Shown: in pieces, positions 1-8,016 of the stretch
Position numbering within the stretch: position 1 is the stretch's first letter
Layout of the letters: each line of letters opens with the position of its first letter
Origin: an uncultured Pelagibacteraceae bacterium
Lineage (GTDB): Bacteria > Pseudomonadota > Alphaproteobacteria > Pelagibacterales > Pelagibacteraceae
DNA: 64,000 nt
NCBI GenBank assembly: GCA_902578115.1
Contig: CACHBR010000003.1
Coordinates: 1-64,000 of the forward strand
Direction: 5' to 3'
The notes under the pieces: generated by a model
Databases searched by the model: none
What the model was told of the DNA's origin: nothing
What the model saw: the letters and a program-made list of their open reading frames with translations, nothing else
Position numbers and translations under genes: made by a program

Positions 1-1579
1 TCTGTGAAAGAATTTGAACCAGAGGTTTTTCAAAAGATTCGTAAATTCTATTCAGTTTTTCTTTATCCAATCGACTTTTTAATATTTCAAATAATCTAAA
101 AGTTACGTCTGCATCTTCTCCCGCATATTCAGTTGCTTTTTTTAAATCTACTTCTTCAAAGATCATTTTGTTTTTTCCAGAACCAACTAAATCTTTGTAA
201 GAAATAGTTTTATGATCTAAATGAATTTCAGATAATGTATCTAAATTATGCCTATTTAGTCCTGCATCTAGTGTGTAGGATAACAACATGGTATCCTCAA
301 TTGGATTTATATTAATACCCTCTTTTTTTAAAATTAAATTATCAAATTTAATATTTTGACCAATTTTTTTAATACTTTTATCTTCAAAAATTTTTTTAAT
401 TTTTTCTATAACTACTTTTTTATTTAAACAATTTTCTTTTTTGTGTTTTACAGGAATATAATAGGCCTCATTTGGTGAATAACAAACAGATATACCTAAG
501 AGATCTGCTTCTAGAGGATTTAATGATGATGTCTCAGTATCTACAGCTATTAATGATTGATCCTCAAGTTTTTTTAACAATTTATTGAAATCGGCAATTT
601 TATTTATGGTTTTGTACTTAGTGACGTCAATTTTTTTTGATACCGATTTGACACTTTGTTCAATTACTTTTCCATCAGGTTCTCCGTAAAAGTTAATTGC
701 CTGACTTAAGAGTCTGTTAAATTCCATTTCCCTTAAAAATTCATAAAGTTTATTCTTATCAATTTTTTTTATATCAAAAGTTTCAATTTTATTTTTAATT
801 GGAACATCATCTTTGAGGGTTACTAATTTTTTACTTACTATAGCTAAATCTTTATTATTTATTAAAGTTTCTTTTCTTTTTTTTTGAGGTATCTCTCCCG
901 CTTTCTTAAGAAGATTTTCCAATGTTTTAAATTTATTTATTAATTCAGATGCTGTTTTAATACCAATTCCTGGAACACCAGGAATATTATCTGAGGAGTC
1001 CCCTGCTAATGATTGGACATCAATTACCTGGTTAGGTTTTACACCAAATTTTTCTATTACTTCTTTTTCTCCAATAACTTTACTTTTCATTGGATCAAAC
1101 AATCTGATTTTATTTGATACAAGCTGCATTAAATCTTTATCAGAGGAAATAATTGTAACCTTTGCTCCAAGACTAATTATTTGTTTAGCATATGTTGCTA
1201 TCAAATCATCAGCCTCATAATTAATTTGTTCAATTGAAGGTAGATTAAAAGCTTTAACTGCTTTTCTTATATATTCAAATTGTGGTGCTAAATCATCGGG
1301 TGCTTCTGACCTATTTGCTTTATAATCTTTGTATATTTCATTTCTAAAATTTTTTCTTGCAGAGTCAAATATTACTGCAAAATGTGTAGGCTTATTTTTT
1401 GAGTCGTCTGACCTAACCTCTTCTAAAAGTTTGAAGAGCATACTGCTAAAACCGCTAACAGCTCCTGTAGGTAAACCGTCACTTTTCCTAGATAAAGGAG
1501 GAAGAGCATAATAAGCTCTAAAAATATAACCAGATCCATCTACTAAATAAAAATGATCTGTTTTTTTTATTGCGCTCAT
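1..1579 (-). CDS. polA: DNA polymerase I, N-terminal part (runs off left edge)
   Basis: About 526 codons of DNA polymerase I are present; the polymerase domain lies beyond the window. The protein starts MSAIKKTDHFYLVDGSG at 1579. The first ~290 residues are the 5'-nuclease (flap) domain, with acidic motifs SSDKDLMQL and SLAGDSSDNIPG (about residues 187-198) followed by the helix-hairpin-helix GVPGIGIKTA. The proofreading domain follows; its Exo I motif is intact (VDTETSSLNP, Asp and Glu near residues 347 and 349), so 3'-5' exonuclease activity is expected. Family role: Okazaki-fragment maturation and repair synthesis. It is divergent from the ABC gene across a 48-bp gap that carries a palindrome. 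The identity is secure; the 3' end is not seen. Confidence 0.95.
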   Translation of the reverse strand, partial: MSAIKKTDHFYLVDGSGYIFRAYYALPPLSRKSDGLPTGAVSGFSSMLFKLLEEVRSDDSKNKPTHFAVIFDSARKNFRNEIYKDYKANRSEAPDDLAPQFEYIRKAVKAFNLPSIEQINYEADDLIATYAKQIISLGAKVTIISSDKDLMQLVSNKIRLFDPMKSKVIGEKEVIEKFGVKPNQVIDVQSLAGDSSDNIPGVPGIGIKTASELINKFKTLENLLKKAGEIPQKKRKETLINNKDLAIVSKKLVTLKDDVPIKNKIETFDIKKIDKNKLYEFLREMEFNRLLSQAINFYGEPDGKVIEQSVKSVSKKIDVTKYKTINKIADFNKLLKKLEDQSLIAVDTETSSLNPLEADLLGISVCYSPNEAYYIPVKHKKENCLNKKVVIEKIKKIFEDKSIKKIGQNIKFDNLILKKEGININPIEDTMLLSYTLDAGLNRHNLDTLSEIHLDHKTISYKDLVGSGKNKMIFEEVDLKKATEYAGEDADVTFRLFEILKSRLDKEKLNRIYESFEKPLVQILSQ

Positions 1580-1605
1580 CTTTGTAATGATATCTTAATT
1601 TTTTT

Positions 1606-1622
1606 AATGTTATAATAACATT
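1606..1622. promoter_or_regulatory. 17-bp dyad overlapping a TATAAT -10 element
   Basis: AATGTTAT-A-ATAACATT is a perfect 8-bp inverted repeat around one central base in the polA/ABC divergent gap. It contains TATAAT (1611-1616), a consensus -10 element for the rightward ABC gene. Transcription would then begin about 5 nt before its ATG at 1628. The dyad could be an operator or just symmetric promoter sequence; no convincing -35 is visible. Confidence 0.4.
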
Positions 1623-1627
1623 ATATT

Positions 1628-2554
1628 ATGAACAAAATCGCATTATCTTCTGAAAATTTAACTAAAGTTTATTCAAAAAGTAATAAACTAAAAGAAGAAG
1701 TTTTGGCACTAAAAAATTTAAGTTTAGAAGTAAAGCGGGGAGAGATTTTTGGGCTTTTAGGTCCAAACGGAGCTGGAAAGACTACATTTATAAATATTTT
1801 AGCTGGAACAGTAATGAAATCATCAGGCAAAGTAACTGTATGGGGATATGATCTTGATAAAAATCCTAGACAAGTAAGAGCTTGCATAGGAGTTGTGCCA
1901 CAAGAAGTTAATTTTGATCCTTTTTTTAGTCCAAAAAAACTACTTGAACTTCAGGCTGGATTCTATGGTGTCAAGAAAGATGATAGAATAACAGATTCAA
2001 TTTTAGAAACCGTATCACTGGATAAACAAGCCAATGCATACACAAGAAGTTTGTCTGGAGGTATGAAAAGAAGATTGCTAATAGCAAAAGCAATGGTACA
2101 CCAACCTCCCATTTTATTTTTAGATGAACCAACCGCGGGTGTTGATGTTGAGCTTAGACAAAACTTATGGGGAAATGTAAAAGAACTTAATAAACTTGGT
2201 ATTACAATTGTATTAACAACACATAATTTGAACGAAGCCCAAGAAATGTGCGATAGAATTGCAATAATAAATAAAGGTGATTTGGTAGCATTAGATACTA
2301 CACAAAAAATGCTTGAAAGAATTGAAAGTAAAATTATTAAATTTAAAGTTAAAGATTCAAAAAACTTTGAAAAAATTAAATTAGTTGGTGTTAAATTCGC
2401 AAAAAGCAATGGGCAAATTACTGCAAGTTATGACAAAAATAAAATTAAATTTGATCAAATTATTGAGGAAGTAAAAAATAATGTTGAAATACTTGATATT
2501 TCTACCGATGAGGGTAATTTGGAAGATATATTTTTACAGGTAACAAATAAGTAG
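1628..2554 (+). CDS. ABC-2-type transporter ATP-binding protein
   Basis: Cytoplasmic ATPase subunit of an ABC exporter of the CcmA/NatA/DrrA group (308 aa). Walker A is GPNGAGKTT (Lys51), the signature motif is LSGGMKRRL, Walker B is ILFLDEPTAGVD, and the switch histidine follows in TTHNL. The last ~80 residues form the extra C-terminal domain typical of ABC-2 ATPases rather than of the ECF ATPases that energise vitamin uptake. No permease gene is adjacent; bioY follows 31 bp downstream on the same strand. The substrate is unknown. Whether its membrane partner is encoded elsewhere cannot be seen here. Confidence 0.88.
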   Translation: MNKIALSSENLTKVYSKSNKLKEEVLALKNLSLEVKRGEIFGLLGPNGAGKTTFINILAGTVMKSSGKVTVWGYDLDKNPRQVRACIGVVPQEVNFDPFFSPKKLLELQAGFYGVKKDDRITDSILETVSLDKQANAYTRSLSGGMKRRLLIAKAMVHQPPILFLDEPTAGVDVELRQNLWGNVKELNKLGITIVLTTHNLNEAQEMCDRIAIINKGDLVALDTTQKMLERIESKIIKFKVKDSKNFEKIKLVGVKFAKSNGQITASYDKNKIKFDQIIEEVKNNVEILDISTDEGNLEDIFLQVTNK

Positions 2555-2585
2555 ATTTTTTCGAAAATAAAAGTAATAATATATA

Positions 2586-3134
2586 ATGGAGTTAATTAAA
2601 AATCTAAAAGAAACTTCAATAATAAAAAATTTATTTATTGCAATATGTGGGACTATAATTCTAGCAGTATCTGCAAAAGTAAAAATTCCTTTTTATCCGG
2701 TGCCTATGACAATGCAAACTTTCGTTGTTTTACTTTTGGGAATATCTCTTGGTTGGAAATTAGGTCTTTTTACGGTTTCACTTTATTTAATTCAAGGTAT
2801 AGCTGGATTACCTGTTTTTGCTGGAACGCCTGAAAAAGGGGTAGGTATAATTTACTTTACTGGACCAACGATGGGTTATTTAATTGGTTTCCTAGTGGCA
2901 GTATATTTAGCTGGTATCTTTAAATATACGGATAATTTTTTTAAAAATCTTATTAAGCTTATTTTTTCTGTAAGTTTTATTTATTTATTAGGAATGATTT
3001 GGTTAGGTTCATTAATTGGATGGGATAAACCAATATTTAAGCTTGGTGCCCAACCATTCCTATTAGCTGAGCTATTTAAAGTTGCTCTTTTAGCTTTAAT
3101 AATTCCTGCTCTATTCAAATTTAAAAAATCTTAA
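2586..3134 (+). CDS. bioY: Biotin transporter BioY
   Basis: Integral membrane substrate-binding component of biotin uptake (182 aa, normal length). The family landmarks are visible: the early AKVKIPFYPVPMTMQTF segment, the Gly-rich GIAGLPVFAG stretch and the TGPTMGYLIGF motif, set among about six hydrophobic helices. BioY can act alone or with the ECF module BioM/BioN. Neither is adjacent; the ATPase just upstream is of another ABC subfamily. Biotin scavenging fits a streamlined marine heterotroph. It ends 4 bp before regA, which converges on it, with no terminator between. Confidence 0.93.
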   Translation: MELIKNLKETSIIKNLFIAICGTIILAVSAKVKIPFYPVPMTMQTFVVLLLGISLGWKLGLFTVSLYLIQGIAGLPVFAGTPEKGVGIIYFTGPTMGYLIGFLVAVYLAGIFKYTDNFFKNLIKLIFSVSFIYLLGMIWLGSLIGWDKPIFKLGAQPFLLAELFKVALLALIIPALFKFKKS

Positions 3135-3138
3135 TATT

Positions 3139-3753
3139 TTAGTTTGGTGATCTTTTAGAAAGTATTCTCTGAAGAGTTCTTCTATGCATTTTTAGTCTTC
3201 TTGCAGTCTCTGAGACATTTCTGTTGCATAATTCGAATACCCTGTGGATATGCTCCCACTTGACCCTGTCAGCTGACATAGGATTTTCAGGGGGTTTTGC
3301 TTTCGAATCTGGAGCCGCTAATAGAGCCGCCTCCACGTCATCAGCATCAACTGGTTTAGCCATGTAATCTATAGCCCCTGCCTTCACTGCAGCTACTGCT
3401 GTGGGTAGATTTCCATAGCCTGTAAGCATGACTATACGACTGTCTTTTTTTGCCTTATTTATCTCTTGAACGACGTCTAAACCGTTTCCATCCTCTAATC
3501 TTAAATCAACCAAAGCAAATTTTGGAGCCTGAGCCTGGACCATTTTTATAGCATTTTCAACAGTTTTTGAGTTTCTGACAACAAATCCCTTCTTCTCCAT
3601 GGCTCTGGAAAGCCTGTCTCTTAGCGGATCATCATCATCAACTATGAGAAGAGATTTATCCTCGAAGTCGGTTATTTTAAAACCTGGAGGTGTTTCAATT
3701 GATCGTTTCATAACTGACATATAGTCACTAGGACCAAGATTACAATGCGACAA
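3139..3753 (-). CDS. regA: RegA/ActR/PrrA-type redox response regulator
   Basis: Response regulator partner of RegB, controlling redox-dependent energy metabolism genes in alphaproteobacteria. The receiver domain has the acidic pocket LIVDDDD, phospho-acceptor Asp83 in LVDLRLEDGNG, and the MLTGYGN and KPVDADD switch/lysine motifs. A proline-rich linker leads to a C-terminal Fis-type helix-turn-helix (VSETARRLKMHRRTLQRIL). The ATG at 3753 is the longest start; a shorter one at MKRSIETP is also plausible and nearer the usual length. GC content is strikingly higher than in its neighbours: about 50 % in the 60-bp blocks I counted against about 28 % in the adjacent decarboxylase. Its kinase regB lies 4.3 kb away on the same strand. 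Confidence 0.93.
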   Translation of the reverse strand: MSHCNLGPSDYMSVMKRSIETPPGFKITDFEDKSLLIVDDDDPLRDRLSRAMEKKGFVVRNSKTVENAIKMVQAQAPKFALVDLRLEDGNGLDVVQEINKAKKDSRIVMLTGYGNLPTAVAAVKAGAIDYMAKPVDADDVEAALLAAPDSKAKPPENPMSADRVKWEHIHRVFELCNRNVSETARRLKMHRRTLQRILSKRSPN

Positions 3754-3807
3754 TATTGAATTATTTTCTTTACATAGATTGAAAAAACGTTAAATACCAA
3801 ATTTAGA

Positions 3808-3836
3808 AAGCTTTTTTATTAATTTTTTAAAAGCTT
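3808..3836. promoter_or_regulatory. Inverted repeat upstream of the polyamine cassette
   Basis: AAGCTTTT (3808-3815) and AAAAGCTT (3829-3836) form an 8-bp stem with a 13-nt T-rich loop, 33 bp before the decarboxylase start codon and within the 116-bp regA/decarboxylase gap. It could be an operator or a leader hairpin. It is not followed by a strong T-run on the plus strand, so I do not call it a terminator. Function unknown. Confidence 0.3.
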
Positions 3837-3869
3837 ATTGTGTAATAAAACGAGGGAACACATTTAATA

Positions 3870-5048
3870 ATGCAAAAATTTAGTGACGTTAGCGAACTAG
3901 TTAACACATTAAAACCTGAAGACCCGGTCTATTGTATAAGACCTAGCTCAATAAAAAAATCAGTTGAATTTTTTAAAAATAAATTCCCTGGAAAAGTTCT
4001 TTACGCTGTAAAAACTAATCCTGACGAAAAAGTAATCAAAATTATAAGTGATAGTGGAATTGAAAATTTTGATGTTGCATCACTCAATGAAGTAAAATTA
4101 GTTCGAAAAATTAATAATAACGCAAAAGTATACTTCATGCATACTGTAAAAAACAGGGAAAGTATAAAAGAAGCTTATACGAAGTATAATGTAAAAGATT
4201 TTGCTTTAGATACAAAAGATGAGTTACTTAAAATTCTTGAAGCAACAAACAATGCTAAAGATTTAAATTTATATGTCAGAGTGAGTATTTCAAACGAACA
4301 TGCTGAAATTGATCTTTCTAGAAAATTTGGTGCAACTCCAAGTGAGGCCTTAGGTTTATTAAGGCTTTGTAAAGCACATGCAAAAAAAGTTGGATTAAGT
4401 TTCCATGTAGGATCTCAGTGTATGCATAAAATTTCTTTTGCAAAAGGCATAAATGAAATCGGTAAAATTATTAAAAAAACAAAAATTATTCCTGATGTGA
4501 TTAATGTAGGTGGTGGTTTTCCAGCTATGTATCCTGACTTAATTCCTGAACCCCTAGATAATTATTTAGATGTAATTAAAGAATCCCTAAAAAACTTAAA
4601 ACTAGAGAAAACACCAAAAATATTTTGTGAACCAGGACGAGCAATAGTAGCAGAAGCAGGCTCAACTATAGTAAAAGTTCTTTTAAAGAAAAAAAATAAA
4701 CTTTATATAAATGATGGAACCTACGGATCTTTATTTGATGCAGGTGTGCCAAATTTTGTGTTACCGGCAAAAATGATTACAAATGGCAGAGTAGTTTCAA
4801 AGAAAAAAACAGCATTTAATTTTTATGGACCAACATGTGATAGTCTTGACTATATGAAGGGACCATTCTTATTACCAAATAATATTAAAGAAGGTGATTA
4901 TATTGAGCTTGGACAATTAGGAGCTTATGGTACTACTTTTAGAACAAAATTTAACGGTTTTTTCTCTGACGCAAATTACCAATTAAATGATAAGCCAATT
5001 CTTTCGATGTATGATCGAGAAGAAAACATTGACTTCTTAGTTGCGTAA
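3870..5048 (+). CDS. Fold-type III PLP ornithine/lysine-family decarboxylase
   Basis: Alanine-racemase-fold basic amino-acid decarboxylase (392 aa), likely making putrescine from ornithine or cadaverine from lysine. The PLP lysine is K48 in YAVKTN. HVGSQC, the glycine loop GGGFPA and CEPGRAIVAEAG form the phosphate site, and Cys323 in GPTCDSLD matches the catalytic cysteine of eukaryotic-type ornithine decarboxylase. It lacks the large extra domains of biosynthetic arginine decarboxylase. Substrate choice (Orn, Lys or carboxynorspermidine) cannot be settled from motifs alone. It is the first gene of a tight polyamine operon; its TAA overlaps the next ATG (TAATG at 5046-5050). Confidence 0.88.
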   Translation: MQKFSDVSELVNTLKPEDPVYCIRPSSIKKSVEFFKNKFPGKVLYAVKTNPDEKVIKIISDSGIENFDVASLNEVKLVRKINNNAKVYFMHTVKNRESIKEAYTKYNVKDFALDTKDELLKILEATNNAKDLNLYVRVSISNEHAEIDLSRKFGATPSEALGLLRLCKAHAKKVGLSFHVGSQCMHKISFAKGINEIGKIIKKTKIIPDVINVGGGFPAMYPDLIPEPLDNYLDVIKESLKNLKLEKTPKIFCEPGRAIVAEAGSTIVKVLLKKKNKLYINDGTYGSLFDAGVPNFVLPAKMITNGRVVSKKKTAFNFYGPTCDSLDYMKGPFLLPNNIKEGDYIELGQLGAYGTTFRTKFNGFFSDANYQLNDKPILSMYDREENIDFLVA

Positions 5049-6091
5049 TGAATAAAAAAAATGGTCCCTCTCTTGGACATAACAAAAAATCACTATTAAA
5101 ATCTGAAGTCGAACATATAGATATAACTTCATTTGACTCTAGAAAAATTATTGAGTCTATGAAAAAGATGTCCTTTACCTCAAGGGACACTGCTAAAGCT
5201 GCAGAAATTTATAATGAGATGATAAATGATAAAGATTGTGCAATATTTTTAACAATTGCAGGATCAACTTCTGCAGCAGGTTGTATGAACCTTTACTCAG
5301 ATTTAATTAAATACAATATGGTTGACGCAATAGTAGCAACTGGAGCTTCAATAATAGACATGGATTTCTTTGAGTCATTAGGGTTTAAACACTATCAAGG
5401 TAACCAATTCCAAGATGACAAGGTTTTAAGAGAAAATTACATAGATAGAATTTACGACACATATATTGATGAAGAACAACTACAGGCGTGTGACAAAACA
5501 ATATGTGATATAGCAAATAGTTTACCTACAAAATCATATACTTCTAGAGAATTTATTAAAGAAATTGGAAAATATTTAAAGAAAAATGCTAAAAAGAAAA
5601 ATTCTTTAATAGAATTAGCTTACGATCATAATGTTCCCATTTTTTGTCCAGCTTTTACCGATAGTTCAGCAGGATTTGGCCTTGTCATGCACCAGGAGCA
5701 AAACCCAAAAAAACATATTACAATTGACTCTGTAAGAGAATTTAGAGAACTTACCGAAATTAAATTGAAATCTAAAACATCAGGATTATTCATGATTGGT
5801 GGGGGTGTTCCAAAAAACTTTGTTCAAGATACTGTTGTTTGTGCTGAACTTTTAGGAAAGAAAGTTGATATGCACAAATATGCAATACAGATTACAGTAG
5901 CAGACACAAGAGACGGAGCGTGCAGTAGTTCTACATTAAAGGAAGCAAGTTCTTGGGGTAAAGTAGATACCATGAAAGAACAAATGGTATTTGCTGAAGC
6001 AACAAGTGTGCTTCCATTAATTGCAAGTGATGCTTATCATCGTGAGAATTGGAAAAATAGAGAAAGAAGAAATTTCCAAAAATTATTTTAA
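5048..6091 (+). CDS. speY: Deoxyhypusine-synthase-like protein (probable homospermidine synthase)
   Basis: Member of the deoxyhypusine synthase family (347 aa). Bacteria lack the eIF5A substrate, and bacterial homologues (SpeY) are instead linked to NAD-dependent aminobutyl transfer making homospermidine from putrescine. The active-site lysine is conserved as K305 in SSWGK, inside a C-terminal motif rich in Ser and acidic residues. AGSTSAAG (near residue 76) and FTDSSAGFG correspond to NAD and substrate-binding segments. It is translationally coupled to the decarboxylase and 4 bp before aguB, placing it in a polyamine pathway. The exact product (homospermidine or another triamine) is inference. 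Confidence 0.85.
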   Translation: MNKKNGPSLGHNKKSLLKSEVEHIDITSFDSRKIIESMKKMSFTSRDTAKAAEIYNEMINDKDCAIFLTIAGSTSAAGCMNLYSDLIKYNMVDAIVATGASIIDMDFFESLGFKHYQGNQFQDDKVLRENYIDRIYDTYIDEEQLQACDKTICDIANSLPTKSYTSREFIKEIGKYLKKNAKKKNSLIELAYDHNVPIFCPAFTDSSAGFGLVMHQEQNPKKHITIDSVREFRELTEIKLKSKTSGLFMIGGGVPKNFVQDTVVCAELLGKKVDMHKYAIQITVADTRDGACSSSTLKEASSWGKVDTMKEQMVFAEATSVLPLIASDAYHRENWKNRERRNFQKLF

Positions 6092-6095
6092 TATA

Positions 6096-6971
6096 ATGGC
6101 AAAAACAAGAATAGCTCTAATACAGATGAAAATGTCATCTGACCAAAAAAAGAACATTGGTTCTGCCATAAAAAAAATCAAAGAAGCATGTAAAAAAAAG
6201 GCAAAGATAATATGTTTGCCAGAATTATTTTTATCAAACTATTTTTGTCAGCAAGAAAAACATTCAAATTTTAACCTGGCTGAAAAAATTCCTGGAAAAA
6301 CAACTAATACTTTCTGTTCATTAGCTAAAGAACTTAAAATAATAATAATTGTGCCTATTTTTGAAAAAAAAACATCAGGTATTTATCATAATAGTCTTGT
6401 ACTAATAAATGAAAAAGGGAAGCTGGTTGGTAAATATAGAAAAATGCATATTCCAGATGATCCACAATATTATGAAAAATTTTATTTTACACCTGGTGAT
6501 CTTGGATTTAAATCTTTCAAAACTAATCAAGGTAATCTTGGCACTTTAATTTGTTGGGATCAATGGTTTCCTGAAGCAGCTAGACTTACATCCTTACAAG
6601 GTGCAGAAATACTTTTTTATCCTACAGCTATAGGTTGGCATCCCAAAGAAAAAAAGAGGTATGGGAAATCTCAACTCAATTCATGGATATCAGTACAAAG
6701 ATCTCATGCTATTGCAAATGGTGTTTATGTTGCTGCAGTCAACAGAGTTGGTGTTGAAAAACAAGGTTCTAAAAAATTAGAATTCTGGGGAAACACAATT
6801 GTTTTTGATCCGAGTGGAAATATAATTGCTGAAGCTAAACTTGGGGAAAAAACTGTTATTTGTGATATAGATTTTAAACAAGTTGAGAATGTACGACGAC
6901 ATTGGCCTTTTTTTAGAGATAGAAGAATCGACTATTACAAAGGTATATTAAATAACCCCAAGGATGCCTAA
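6096..6971 (+). CDS. aguB: N-carbamoylputrescine amidase
   Basis: Nitrilase-superfamily hydrolase that converts N-carbamoylputrescine to putrescine, CO2 and ammonia (291 aa). The Glu-Lys-Cys triad is visible: Glu in CLPELFLS, Lys in KYRKMHIPD, Cys in LICWDQWFPEAAR. PQYYEKFYFTPGD and the C-terminal HWPFFRDRRID are characteristic of the AguB branch rather than of generic amidases. I chose the ATG at 6096 (MAKTRIALIQMKM) because the longer in-frame start would overlap the upstream gene by 70 bp without adding conserved sequence. It overlaps aguA by 8 bp, so the two consecutive pathway steps are co-translated. Confidence 0.93.
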   Translation: MAKTRIALIQMKMSSDQKKNIGSAIKKIKEACKKKAKIICLPELFLSNYFCQQEKHSNFNLAEKIPGKTTNTFCSLAKELKIIIIVPIFEKKTSGIYHNSLVLINEKGKLVGKYRKMHIPDDPQYYEKFYFTPGDLGFKSFKTNQGNLGTLICWDQWFPEAARLTSLQGAEILFYPTAIGWHPKEKKRYGKSQLNSWISVQRSHAIANGVYVAAVNRVGVEKQGSKKLEFWGNTIVFDPSGNIIAEAKLGEKTVICDIDFKQVENVRRHWPFFRDRRIDYYKGILNNPKDA

Positions 6972-8016
6972 GATCGCATATAAAGGCATGCTAAGGATGC
7001 CAGCTGAGTGGGAACCTCAAAAATCTACATGGATAGCCTGGCCACATAATAAGGACGATTGGCCGGGTAAATTTGACCACATACCATTTGTATTTGGGAA
7101 AATAATAAGTGAATTATCAAGAGTACAGTTTGTTAATATTTTAGTTAAAGATAAATCTGAAAGAAATAAAGCAACTTTTTTTTTAAGAATTTTTGAAACG
7201 AAATTAACTAATATTAATTTTATTATTTGTAAAACTGATAGGGCTTGGACTAGAGACTTTTTACCAATATTTATTAAAGATAGTAAAGGTAGGAAATTTC
7301 TCACAAACTGGAAATTTAATGCTTGGGCAAAATACAAGAATTTCAAAAAGGATAATAAAGCATATGCTAAAGTCAAAAAATTCACTAAAACACGTTTGAT
7401 AAATCCAAAATATAAAAATAAAAAAATTGTTTTAGAAGGTGGGTCAATTGATGTTAATGGTAGTGGGTATCTTTTAACTACAAAACAATGTTTACTCAGT
7501 AAAGTTCAACAAAGAAATAAAGGTCTTACTGAGTCAGACTATTATCATATATTTAATAAATATTTTGGGATTAAAAAAATAATTTGGTTAAATAAAGGAA
7601 TTTATGGTGATGATACGCATGGGCATATTGATGATATTGCCAGATTTGTTGGAAAAAATAAAATATTCATTGCTAAGGAAAATAATAAAAAAGACAAAAA
7701 CTTCAAGGATTTAGACGAAAATATTAAAATAATAAAAAAATTTAAAAATGAGGAAAATAAAAAAATTAAAATTATTTATTTGCCTATGCCAAAACCAAAA
7801 TTTATTAAAGGTATAAGGGTACCTGCTAGTTATCTAAATTTTTATATTGCAAATAAAATCGTTTTAGTTCCAGTTTTTAATGATTTAAATGATAAAGCAG
7901 TTTTAAAGATATTCAAAAAACATTTCAAAAATAGAAAGATTATTCCAATTGATTGTTCAGTACTCGTTTGGGGATTTGGAACAATTCATTGTTTAACACA
8001 ACAGCAACCTAGATAG
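6964..8016 (+). CDS. aguA: Agmatine deiminase
   Basis: Hydrolyses agmatine to N-carbamoylputrescine and ammonia (350 aa); its product is the substrate of the gene just upstream. It has the guanidino-modifying (pentein) fold. Landmarks: MPAEWEPQKSTWIAWPHN at the N-terminus, RAWTRDFLPIF, LEGGSIDVNG, GDDTHGHIDDIARF with the catalytic His and Asp, and the nucleophilic Cys near the end in GTIHCLTQQQP. An alternative start at MLRMPAEW would remove eight residues and the overlap. No arginine decarboxylase is in the window, so the agmatine source is unknown. Its stop abuts the regB stop exactly (8016/8017). Confidence 0.93.
   Translation: MPKIAYKGMLRMPAEWEPQKSTWIAWPHNKDDWPGKFDHIPFVFGKIISELSRVQFVNILVKDKSERNKATFFLRIFETKLTNINFIICKTDRAWTRDFLPIFIKDSKGRKFLTNWKFNAWAKYKNFKKDNKAYAKVKKFTKTRLINPKYKNKKIVLEGGSIDVNGSGYLLTTKQCLLSKVQQRNKGLTESDYYHIFNKYFGIKKIIWLNKGIYGDDTHGHIDDIARFVGKNKIFIAKENNKKDKNFKDLDENIKIIKKFKNEENKKIKIIYLPMPKPKFIKGIRVPASYLNFYIANKIVLVPVFNDLNDKAVLKIFKKHFKNRKIIPIDCSVLVWGFGTIHCLTQQQPR

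Noticed and set aside
1963-2409. 148-codon open frame antisense to the ABC ATPase
   Set aside because: Lies wholly opposite a clear P-loop ATPase and shows no family motif; a shadow frame of A/T-rich coding DNA.
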